DNA from: Dichomitus squalens LYAD-421 SS1
Taxonomy: Eukaryota; Basidiomycota; Agaricomycetes; Polyporales; Polyporaceae
Direction of reading: 5' to 3'
DNA: 64,000 bases
Assembly (NCBI RefSeq): GCF_000275845.1
Contig: NW_006766897.1
Span: forward strand, 600,247-664,246
Shown: in pieces, positions 52,245 through 62,136 of the stretch
How the letters are laid out: the number at the start of each line of letters is the position of its first letter
How positions within the stretch are numbered: position 1 is the first letter of the stretch
Translations under genes and position numbers: made by a program
Notes under the pieces: generated by a model
The model's database searches: none
What the model was told of the DNA's origin: nothing
What the model saw: the letters and a program-made list of their open reading frames with translations, nothing else

Positions 52245-53853
52245 TTAACCGCGCGAATGAGTGGACGCAGTGCTCGCCGCATAAGTCGGCGCAGCCGCGA
52301 ACGCGGACCGTCCAAAGGTCGCAGAGTTGCGGTTTTGCACCTGCGATCGCGGAGTGGCCTGAACATCGCCCCGCCACGACTTGGGCGGGCGAAGGTCGAC
52401 GTCCGCGAGTTGCTGGCGCGCCGCTCTGAACTCGAGTTCTTCCATCTGATTCTGCGCGACAATCGCCGCCTTCGCCTCCGCCTGCCTCTGCAGCTCGGCC
52501 TCCGACTCATCGGAGAGGTAATCGGTAAAGCCCCCGTCGGATATGACGGTGGTCGCCGAGCTGCTGCCGCTACTGCTGCTCGAGGCGCTGGAGGAGATAC
52601 TCATCTTCTCGACCTTGTCAACGACCGCCTCTTCAATTGTGCTCCCGCGCCGTGTTGAGGCCGTGTCCGCAAGACGTTCTGCCGTAGGACGATCCGTCGG
52701 GCGAGGAGGGGTCTTATCCTGTGGCGGGTTAGACGGTAGAGCGGCGCCGGTCGAAGAAGGAACCGTGCGACGACGCGAAGCTGCCACATCTGCAGAGCCC
52801 TTGCTAGTGGGTGCAGACGCTGTGATGGAAGAGATGGACGGGCGCCGCTGCTCCGAGCTTCGACGTGCCACGGACCCACTCAGCTCGGCGTGCTTTCGCC
52901 CGGGGGAGTTCTGGGAAGTGTTGAGTGGGTCCGGACGCTTATCGGCGAAGACGTCTGCCGCAGAGCGCCGGCTGCTCTGGAACTGCTCCATGGAGGACGC
53001 GTTCGGGAGCGACGACGTCGCGCCATCACCCCCACCTCCACCACGGGGACTCGAGAGCGATGCAGTCACCTGCTGCGGGCTGCCTCCAGATCCCGAGCGA
53101 CCCTTAGTGGGAACAGCTACCGGATTGCTCCTCGTCGTGGTAGACGCCTCGGTCCTCGTTGGGCTCGAGACGTTGTAGCTCGACCGCCTAGATATGCTCG
53201 GAGCAGCACTGGCAGCCTGCACGGTCACGGCACGCACAGTTCCAGTGGGACTGCCAAGGGGTGGCGTGCCTCTGGGGGATGTCGGTCCCACACACAGCCC
53301 GTCGAGAATCGTCTTGATCTCAGGGGGAATGGGGACATGATGCACGAGACTGACGGCAGGCCAATCCGCAGCACCGATGTGTTTGAGCTCCTGGGGGTTT
53401 GGCGGGCGGCAGCATCCTGGCCAGCCCGGGTTGTTGTAACCCGCACGAGTTGGCGGCGGGGAGGTCTTGGCCCACTAGGAACATGAAACACTTGAGCACT
53501 GAATGCGATCGACACTGGAGGGGCGCCGATGACCTACCTTACAGAAGCCGCAACCTTGAAACGTCTGCACTGTAGACCCGATCTTTGGTTAGACCACACG
53601 GCGATAACGGAGGCAAAGGCGACGCGGGGGGACTGACCCTCAGGATTCTTGAGATAGATCACATCGTGGCGGGGGTGGGCCGCAGAGTTTCGGCAGACCT
53701 CCTTGATGTGAGGACACCTGGATAGGCGAAATGTGGGCGCCAGAGGTAGAATGGAGCAAGAGAGGTAGAATACCTGGCGGCGCTAGGCTTGAAGACCTTG
53801 CACATCGGGCAAGTGCTAGTGGCTTGCTGGAGCGAACCGACTGCATAGCACAT
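52245..53853 (-). CDS. Uncharacterised protein with an N-terminal Cys-rich (zinc-ribbon-like) module
   Basis: From 53853: MCYAVGSLQQATSTCPMCKV, FKPSAA, then RCPHIKEVCRNSAAHPRHDV, IYLKNPE, VQTFQGCGFCK, WAKTSPPPTRAGYNNPGWPG, CCRPPN and QELKHIGAADWPAVSLVHHV. Cys come in pairs (CPMC, CPHIKEVC, CGFC, CC), as in metal-binding modules. Three introns separate these parts and rejoin them in one frame. The long last exon codes about 340 residues rich in Ser, Ala and Arg (for example PSISRRSSYNVSSPTRTEAS and RRSSEQRRPSISSITASAPT), with many RRxS sites and one acidic segment (YLSDESEAELQRQAEAKAAI). I do not recognise the family; zinc binding is inferred from the Cys pattern only. The start follows from the first Met before the CPMC exon. 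Confidence 0.75.
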
Positions 53854-54600
53854 CGCGGATACGGAGAATGAGAGACCAAGAGAACGACGAGGAGAGCGCG
53901 CGTAGGGAAGGACAGGACGGTACGGAGAAGGCTAGAAAAGGGGGATAGAGGTATTTGTACTGCGAAGGTACAGGAAGAAGGCAAATGCATGCGGTTCCTG
54001 CTCACGTAGCTGATCAAGTCCGTTTAGGCGAGCCATATTCGTTCGAGTGATAAACCCAAGGAGAGGCAGGAGAGACGGTCGGACTGACTCGCAAGGCTGC
54101 TTCGAGCTCGCAAATGGTGGTTCTACGCAGCTTACAGTCGTGCGTGCTTCCTTTCTCTGTCCTCTCTGCCTCGAGGCAGCAGCATGCCCCTCGTCTCACC
54201 GTACCATCACTTTCCCTTACATTTCACTTATCCCCACCTAAAATACGCTCGTGCACACCCCGCAGGCGAAGCATCGGTAGCATCGCGGGCAGGTGTCGCC
54301 GCAGCTGGCTGGAACATTGTATCCAGCGACGGCGGCCATTGTTTGCTGGAACAAAGTCGGGACGGGAGCACTCAGCAGGAGGACAAAGTTATCAAAAGGA
54401 GTATGCAGATATGTCCCGAATCTGAACTTATCGCGCAACTATGACGCAGGAGGGTTCTTGGCGTACTCGGGCGCTCCCCGGGCCACCGCCTTGACAGGAT
54501 TCTGGAATCTGGATTCCATCTAAGTAGCGAGCGGAGCCTCCAGGCCCAACAACCAACTGTCTACGACGCCTACTCTCATCTCTCGTATCTCGTCTTCGCC
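53854..54600. other. Intergenic region between divergent genes
   Basis: About 750 bases between the Cys-rich gene (minus) and NCS1 (plus). It holds C/T-rich tracts near 54130-54240 and only short frames. Probably the two promoters; no RNA gene recognised. Confidence 0.45.
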
Positions 54601-55506
54601 ATGGGCAAATCACAGAGCAAACTCTCGCCAGAGCAACTCGCCGATCTCCAGAAACACACCTATTGTGCGTGTGTTTCATTCCTCAAGCCCTGACACTCAC
54701 AAGACATGCTCTCCAGTCGATAAGCGAGAACTACAACAGTGGTACGTTACGTGCCTGCGATCGCGATGAGTATCTCGCCAGTCTCATGCGCCCACCGCGC
54801 TCCTTTTTCCTCTCTCGCGTCGTCCATTGTTCACAGGTACAAGGGCTTCCTCAAGGACTGCCCGTCCGGCCAGCTCGACAAGGCGGAGTTCAGCCGAATA
54901 TACAAGCAATTCTTTCCCTTCGGAGATCCTGGCGAGTTCGCGGACTACGTCTTCAATGTCTTCGATGAGAACAAGAATGGCACCATTGATTTCAAGGAGT
55001 TCATTTGTGCGTTGAGCGTGACTAGCCGTGGTCGGTTAGACGAGAAGCTCAAATGTAAGTAATGAAATCGGGACGTTCTCCCCGCGCCGCACTGACGGTT
55101 GTACATGCACTAGGGGCATTCCAGTTGTATGACATAGATGGGGACGGCTTCATCACATATGCGGAGATGCTCCAGATCGTGCAGTCGATATACAAGATGA
55201 CAGGTCAGATGGTAAAGCTTCCCGTGGATGAAGACACGCCGGAGAAGGTGAGTGCGATCATCTTGTGACGAAAGATAGTTGCTAATGAAGTCTTCCCCGC
55301 TGTTCTCCGGCGCAGCGCGTCGACAAAATATTCCGTAACATGGACAGGGATAAAGACGCAAAGCTGACGTACGAAGAGTTTGTGGAAGGGAGTAAACAGG
55401 ATCCCACGATCGTGCAGGTGCGTTAGTCTCAACTTCTCTTATGGGGCGCAAGCGAGACGATGATTCGCTATCTTAGGCCTTGTCACTATACGACGGACTT
55501 GTATAG
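54601..55506 (+). CDS. NCS1: NCS1/frequenin, myristoylated EF-hand calcium sensor
   Basis: Exons give [20 protein letters not shown], then [170 protein letters not shown]. MGKSxSK is an N-myristoylation signal. EF1 is degenerate (CPSG), as in all NCS proteins; EF2 ([12 protein letters not shown]), EF3 ([12 protein letters not shown]) and EF4 ([12 protein letters not shown]) are complete. Known role: activates phosphatidylinositol 4-kinase (Pik1) and carries calcium signals to membranes. The start and the final exon, ending with the usual LYDGLV, are firm. Five introns are used; the first exon ends just after the Tyr. Confidence 0.96.
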
Positions 55507-55776
55507 TAGGATCTGCGCGCGGCAGCCGCATGACGTTGTGGCGCATTCGGTAAGTGAGCAGGCATGCTACCGAACTCCAAGCTGTTGGCGAACGTGGCTC
55601 CATTCACTGTGCCTACATATAGGTTTCTCTTGGACTATTATTATATTCACGCGCCGCCAGCGTTACCAGACGTGTGTGCCAACGAACTTGTACGAGCTGA
55701 GCATGTGTACGTCGACGTTGCAGTCAGAAGGAATGTGTGTTATATCATTATGGATAAATTGCGACGGCTTGTAGAA

Positions 55777-57030
55777 CTACTTCGCCTCCGCAGGCAGCCT
55801 CCCGTACTTCTTGAGAATTCTCGTGTCGACATCGTTCGCGATCCATTCATGGAGCCCTTCCGAGAACTCAAGGTTGTCGCGCTCCGCTTTGAATAGCTTG
55901 TTGTAGTCCTGGGCCTGCCCAGGCGTTGCTGCGGCAGCTGCAGCGAAGGGCGTGGCCATGTCGCGGGAAGAGTCCGCGGCTGAGGCGAACAGAAGAACGA
56001 GAAGCACAGCAAAATGGCGTTCAGCGGGAGTACGGTACGATGTGAAGGAAAGAGACATACAGTTCTCTCCACCGAGGATGAGCCGGTAAAGGCCATTGAG
56101 CCCGAAGAAGTTGAGGAAGTACCACGAAAGCGAGGACACCCATCGCACGTCCATGTCAGGCGTCTCCACTCCACGCTGAAGCATGCTCTTGAAGCCCAGC
56201 GTCAGCGGGAACGGGAGCTTGACTGTGATACAAAGCAGACGAACGGGAAGAGTGAGCCCAACGTCATCCTCGAGCCTGCGTCGGGAGGTTTGGAAGGTGC
56301 AGGCACGGATATGCAAGTTCTCCCGCGACGGGAAGCAGGGAAGGCACGGAGACGGAGACGCGAGAAGTAAGGAGACTTACTGAGGACGAAACCTTGGAAG
56401 AAGAAATTGATCCAGCCCATGATTACCATCTGCGGGACCATCATGACCATCTGCGTCTTCATGCCGGCCATCATCCCATCCATTGCAGCGGGGTCGGTGA
56501 GCGGGTTGGGAGGCGTACTCGAGGACGCGTCACCTTTTGGCGGACCGTCCTTCAGGTAGGTGCCGTCGGCGAAAGCTTGGGAGAGGTGCTGGGAGATGAC
56601 CTTGTAGTATGTTGGTGGTAGAGGCGAGTTTGCGGACGTCGCGCGAAGGATTTGTGACCGGATGAGAGCACGTCTGCGCGAAGGTTCCATGGAGTGAGGG
56701 GTTACGCAGTATTGCGCTTAACGGCACACGTACTGTTCCCGGATGGCATGTCTAGGAATTTTCTTGGGCTGTGACTGTAGGAGCAAGACTACATAGTGTC
56801 TCAATATTCCCACAAGGATCTACAATGCATGGATTCAGCTCCCGAGCATGTGAAGGAGCAACGAGGACTAGCGACGCACCATCACCACGGTGATCGGGAA
56901 CAGGACCCAGTCCCGGATTTGAGGATCGAGATACAACGATACTCTGTAGTAAGGGCCATTTCAGCACAGATTGCTATGATAGAGCGGCAGGGTATGAGCG
57001 CAGAGGCTGAACGTACGTAGAGCTCGACAT
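55777..57030 (-). CDS. EMC3: EMC3, core subunit of the ER membrane protein insertase complex
   Basis: A 14-base first exon (57030-57017: MSSS plus AC) joins across an intron to TVSLYLDPQIRDWVLFPITV, then VM, ILVGILRHYVVLLLQSQPKK, IPRHAIREQ, RALIRSQILRATSANSPLPP, TYYKVISQHLSQAFADGTYL, MDGMMAGMKTQMVMMVPQMV, IMGWINFFFQGFVL, IKLPFPLTLGFKSMLQRGVE, TPDMDVRWVSSLSWYFLNFF, GLNGLYRLILGGEN, then a tail PFAAAAAATPGQAQDYNKLF ending LKKYGRLPAEAK. This matches EMC3/TMEM111, an Oxa1/YidC-superfamily protein with three membrane helices and a Met-rich cytosolic loop. Known role: inserts tail-anchored and multi-pass proteins at the ER. The Met-rich helix (MMAGMKTQMVMMVPQMVIMG) is intact. Convergent with NCS1 (270 bases between stops). 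Confidence 0.95.
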
Positions 57031-59032
57031 GTGAAGAAACATTATACGACTGCCAAGGTGATGATGATACGTGACAGGTTTACTCACGGAGAGGCTTTTG
57101 GGTCGCAGCATGATGTTGAGTAGGTAGGTTAGTACAGCTGGTTGCGGAATTAATGCCAGCCGACTCCGAACGACGCTCGTGCACTTTCTGCATCGTAAAA
57201 TGAAACAAATCCCATAAATCGCCCTGCACTATCAAACACCTAGATTACGAGGTACTCGACCCCTCTAGGTCTATAAGAGGCTGAAACATGATGAACAAGG
57301 GTGATTCACGACATTCGCAGAAGGCTCTTTGCAAGGACCTCACGGGCGCTACTTTGCGCAGGTAGGCCAGAGCAAACAGACAGGCTCTCAAGAATGGAAG
57401 AGACAGTATTTGGATGGTAATTCACCTCAAAGACAGTTTTGATGGTCCATATAGGCTATTACAGAACGTTGTGTGGCAAGGGTGCCTCGAGAAAACTGGA
57501 ACTAGGTGCTACTTAAATGCTGCCTCTGCCGGCGTTGCATAGTGTTGATGATGTGTCTGCTGACGAAGTTCGTACTGGAAAGGTATCAAGAGCACCTAAA
57601 CATACTTTGTTACAGATATCAGAGCGGGGAAACGACATTGAAGCCCACGAGAGTCACAATGATATACCGATGTCTGAACCTCTTCCGGCGCTTGATGCGC
57701 TGGCAAGAGCCAGGAGGCAGACTGCCTACTGCTCTGGCTAAGAACGTGTCAAATCTCCCTGTAAACCCACAAAACCTAGTCTGCATCAGCCACTACTTTT
57801 ATAAGAGACGTTTCAAGGCGGTGCGCAGATGGCTGAGTGAGAAACCTCATCGCCCATAGGAAACTTCCAGTGATTTCTCTCGAAGGGCATAAGTCGGGAA
57901 CCAGGAGTCCTACGCTCTCCATTCAAGTTCGTGAGGTCTCATACTCGCTTCTACAGAGATTATATGAAGTTCAAAGAGCACAGGGGAACAAAATGGCGAG
58001 TGCATGAATTTTTTGATTTTCTCGATTTCTGTGATTTTCTCGTGGTCGAAACTGCGTCGGAGTTGGTCGGGCATAAATTTCGCAACCAGCTGTAAGAGAT
58101 CACCCCTACCCAGGAGTACGTACGACACACGGGCATGTATGGGCGCGGTCCGGAGGTCCCAAGCGCCGTCTCCCTGCGTTGTATCCCGACCGCCACGTTG
58201 CCTATTTACTGCTGCTGCCACATAGCCTTTGCAGGCGGCCCCAGCCTTCCAAGACCTCCTCGATGGAACGAACTGAAGGAAGTGAACATGCTGCAGTACC
58301 TACTGTTTGAGATTCGACGGAACCGACGCTGGTTGGAACCGATCACTTGGCCTCGTATTCAGACTCGGATACGTGCATACCAACTCGCACGCCACTCATT
58401 TCCCATGCTACGCCGACTTGTGTAGTACGTGGAGACGGCGCGGCAGGTCGCTTGAGTAAGGCATAAGTCTATACTGAGGCTCCGCCATCTCTTCCTGGAT
58501 TTGTTTCCACCCTGTGGCCTCGATGTTATGCGGGTTTTCGACGTGCTTGGTTCGACAAGGCTTGCAGCCAGCATGTGGACAGACCGAAGCGGTCGAAGCT
58601 CCGCAAGTTTAGGTTGGGCCCTGGATAAGAGTAGTTGTATTGTACGCCCAGTCCATTCTATATGTGCTCTATGTGAACAATAAACAATACTCGCATGGGA
58701 TTCCTCCGGCCTAAAACACCGAGTTTCAAGCTTCAACGGTAGCAACCAAGGAGGCGTCTCTGATGGGGAGACGCGCCAATTTCAGGTCCTTGAGAGGTCA
58801 CCGTCGTCGTTATCCAACCCAGTCGTCCCGAGCACATGATTTTGTCAGGACAACCACTCGGTTAAACATTGTACTTATTGTTTTCTATCAAAAGTGCGTG
58901 ACAGAGACTAGATGCCTTTTGTTTCGCCGTTGCGCTTATATTACTTGGGCTCTCGAGCCGAAACCTTTTATCAGGGCCCCCAGCTCGATCTCTCCGCTAT
59001 CCGTGAATCAACTGTATTGATATTCTTTCACG
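57031..59032. other. Gene-poor stretch of 2 kb
   Basis: No spliced reading with a recognisable domain was found on either strand. The largest frames, 57506-57859 (plus), 57910-58221 (minus) and 58359-58745 (minus), are of ordinary composition for chance frames. The minus frame at 57910-58221 (LLQLVAKFMPDQLRRSFDHE) is the most protein-like and could be an exon of an unknown gene. The 3' part holds the promoter of the F-box-like gene. Confidence 0.4.
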
Positions 59033-60532
59033 ATGTCTAAGTGAGCCCTAGTCTTGCTCTTGCTGTTCCTTGTGCCGAGATGTATTGACCTAACAACTAG
59101 CTTCGTCGACGGCCGTCCCCTACAGTGGCGAGGATCACTTGTGTTTAGGGGGAAGCAAATTTGCCGTCGACTGGTTTCTACCCTCCCAAAGCCTGTCTTG
59201 CTCCTTATCAATCGCAAAGCCGAGCGAGTTGAGCCTGACAGTCTACCTCCTGCCGAGCGTGTTGGGCTTGACAGTCTACCTCCTGGTGTCTTTGACATCA
59301 TCTGCCAGTATGCGTGCACCGACGGCGGCCGGACCGCCTACTCGCTCGCCCTAGTTTCGAAGGTCGTCCGAAAATCCTCGCAACCGTCCCGTTTTCATTC
59401 GGTCTCGTTGGTCAATGGTGCCGTCAGGAGATTGGATCTCCTGTCAAGAGCTCTCCGCGAAGCACAATCAGTGGCGACTCAAAATCACTTGTCCGTCCCA
59501 AAGCTCCGCCATCTCTGCATCGACGTACGCTCTATGGAGAGTACAATCAACCCACCCTCCGATCCGAGCACACATTCTGTCGCTCCCAAGTTACCCTCGC
59601 TCATGTTCGATGCGAGGCTCGTCTTAGAGGTATCTCCCTACCTTGAAACCCTTTGCTTGCTTGGGATCAACCGGGACGCGGCCGTCCCAGAACCGGCGGA
59701 ATACTACATAAGGCATTTGCCGTTCAGGTGCAATGGCTTTCCATGCCTGCGAGAGCTGTCGATCAGCGGCATGCACACACATCTGTTCAAGAACATCAGT
59801 AAACGACGCGGACCTCTCTTCCCTGCCCTCTCTCGTCTTCACATCATGGCGACGGCCAGCAACCCGGTCAACTTCGGTCGCTGGCTCCGAGAGGCGCCTC
59901 ACCTCTCAGAATTGCGACTACAAGTCACCATGAGCACTTCAGACGGACTGATCCCGAAGTGGATGCTTAGCCTTGAACGCAGTCTCAGTATGTCCTAAAC
60001 CGATTCCTCAGGGTCGTTTGAATCGCTAAATTGATATATCCTTTCTCTAGAGAGGGACCCGCTCAGTCTAAGTTCTGACCCCTCATTCCTGATGCTGGTG
60101 CTGGTGAAACAAGAGGTCGCCGTTGACATCTCGGAGGACGACACACATCCAAGTCCAGCGTACCAGCAGCACCGCGCTCGCCTGTCGCGTCTGTTGAGGT
60201 GCACTTCGTCGGCGCTCGTGCCGGTCATCCTAGTGATGAACTATATACCCTTCGATATCGTGCCAGAGCAGAGCGGAAACGATTGGAGTGATGTAGAGGT
60301 CCTACAAGCAGATTGGCTCGCTCGCGTCTCGGGAACCAACGGAAGCTCGGACTTCTGGAGCGATTGGGAGGAGCATAGGAAGGAGCTTGGTGACAGTCGA
60401 CTTCGTCAGATCAGCGGCAAAATGCCAGTCGTTATGCCGAATCGCAAGGCGCAACGACGTGTGCTTCTTGCACAACTGAATGCACAACTGAATCGATTAC
60501 GTCGTGAATATGGACTAGAGCCTATCTCGTAG
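59033..60532 (+). CDS. F-box-like protein of the Agaricomycete-expanded type
   Basis: The first coding exon is only 8 bases (59033-59040, ATGTCTAA); an intron to 59100 joins it to NFVDGRPLQWRGSLVFRGKQ. The next part contains DSLPPGVFDIICQYACTDGG, RTAYSLALVSKVVRKSSQPS and RFHSVSLVNG, which is the F-box-like pattern LPPxxxDIIxxYACTDGGRT--SLxLVSK-VR common in mushroom genomes. Leu-rich segments follow: VPKLRHLCIDVRSMESTINP, LVLEVSPYLETLCLLGINRD, GFPCLRELSISGMHTHLFKN, FPALSRLHIMATASNPVNFG and WLREAPHLSELRLQVTMSTS. An intron at about 59990-60050 leads to the tail KRDPLSLSSDPSFLMLVLVK. Likely acts as a substrate receptor of an SCF-type ubiquitin ligase, by analogy. A duplicated LDSLPP/PDSLPP motif precedes the domain. 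Substrate unknown. Confidence 0.75.
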
Positions 60533-60664
60533 GCAATTGTCCGACCCAATAAATGTAATCAAATGATGGGTTGCGAGAGCGTCCTCGCCCGTGGGGCCGA
60601 CTTTACGTTCCAGACACCTATTGCCAAAACATCATGTCATCTGACACAAAGTCACCTCCATCTC

Positions 60665-62136
60665 CTACGCTATGTGCACGACCTGGTAGTTGAAGTTGCA
60701 CGTGCCGCTCGTGTCCGCCACAACGTCCTGCGTGCTGCTCCCTGCACCCAGAACGTTCCCACTCGCATCAACGAGCTCGACCTTCTGCGCCCCAGTGCTG
60801 ATCGGCACAGCCGCATAGTTCAGGCCCGCGGTAGTAGCGAGGTTCGCGACGACGTTGCCGCCGCTCGTCACACGGATCGTCGTCCCGGACGTGTTCGAGG
60901 GGAGGAGGACGGCGATGTTGATCGTGTCCTGCGCGCTCTCCCAGCCCTGCGGCTTCCCGAGGCTGTCGCCCGAGCACGACGCGCCCTTGAGGAGTGGCCG
61001 GTACCAGTACGCGCCGGCGAACGCGCCGAAGGGCGTGACGTCCTTGAGGCTCGTCTTGCCCGCCTTGTAGGCGGTGATGAAGGGCGCGAGGACGTCCTGC
61101 CAGGACGTGTGGTCGTAGCCGTTCGAGTAGGCCTGGATGGCGGGGGCGCCGGAGATGGCCTCGGGCCAGTTGTTGCCGATGTAGTGGCTCTCGCCTGCGT
61201 CGTTCCAGGTGATGATCTCGACGAAGTCGGGCTGGAGGGCGAGCACCTGCCCGATGCGCTCCGGGAGGTTGAGCTCACCGATGCGGTACCAGTTCTGGCC
61301 GCTGTCGATGTGCTTGAACTGCAGGGAGGAGAGCGCTGTGTTTCATGATGTCAGTGTGCTGACTGTGGCCGGCGACAGATTCCGAACACACGCATCATGT
61401 AGACCTTGTTCGCAGCATGCGCGGCCTGGAGGCCCGCCTGGTCCTTGGAGTTGCTGACGTTGACGAGCCCCTCGCTGATCTCCGGCCAGGCGGACTCCCA
61501 GCTGAACACGCCGTCGACAGAGCCGTAGTTGCTGAAGAACGTCGAGTCGTACGTCGAACCCGCGGAGCCGGTGTAGTCGTCGAAGTCGGGCACGAAGAAC
61601 GGGTTGATGCCTTGGCCGGAGAGCACGTCTTTGAACTGCTGTTGCCAACCCTGGTTGGGGCTGCTCGCCCCGAACGACTTGGCGCCACCGTCGAAGGTGC
61701 TGACGAACGGACGGTTCTCGTGCTGATAGTACGCGGCGTTACCCACATACTGGTTGAAGAGCGGGAGGAAGTCGGACGGCGCGCCGATGGTGGTCATGTC
61801 GAACGAGAAGAAAAGCTTGAAGCCGTTCTGGTTCGCCGCCTCGAAGAGCCAGCCAACGGAGGAGGTCGTGAAATCAGCGGAGGGCTGCTGCACATTGAGG
61901 GCAAACGCGTCCAGGCCCATCTGTTTGGCGTCTGTCACGTCCTGGACAGCTTCATCCAGGCCGGACATGCCACCGACCTACCGACGGACAGGTGAGAACG
62001 ATGACGCACTGCCAATGGAGGAACAGTTACTGACAAGGTAGTGCGCGAACACATTTTTGAGCTCCGCGTTAGTGCGGCCGACAAGGCAAGCAAGCGTACT
62101 GAAGGCTGCGAGCGAAATGAACTGCGAGAAGCGCAT
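60665..62136 (-). CDS. GH71 alpha-1,3-glucanase (mutanase), secreted
   Basis: From 62136: MRFSQFISLAAFSTLACLVG then RTNA is a signal peptide; the mature chain begins ELKNVFAHYLVGGMSGLDEA. Core blocks: DVTDAKQMGLDAFALNVQQP, GWLFEAANQNGFKLFFSFDM, VGNAAYYQHENRPFVSTFDG, QGINPFFVPDFDDYTGSAGS, NYGSVDGVFSWESAWPEISE, YRIGELNLPERIGQVLALQP, DFVEIITWNDAGESHYIGNN, FGAFAGAYWYRPLLKGASCS, and an Ig-like C-terminal segment TINIAVLLPSNTSGTTIRVT, GAQKVELVDASGNVLGAGSS. VPDFDDY and ITWNDAGESHY contain the acidic residues expected at the GH71 active site. It cleaves alpha-1,3-glucan (mutan), a wall polysaccharide; likely roles are wall remodelling and self-digestion. Two introns, one right after the signal region. 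The length of about 445 residues is normal for the catalytic part; there is no CBM24 module. Confidence 0.93.
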
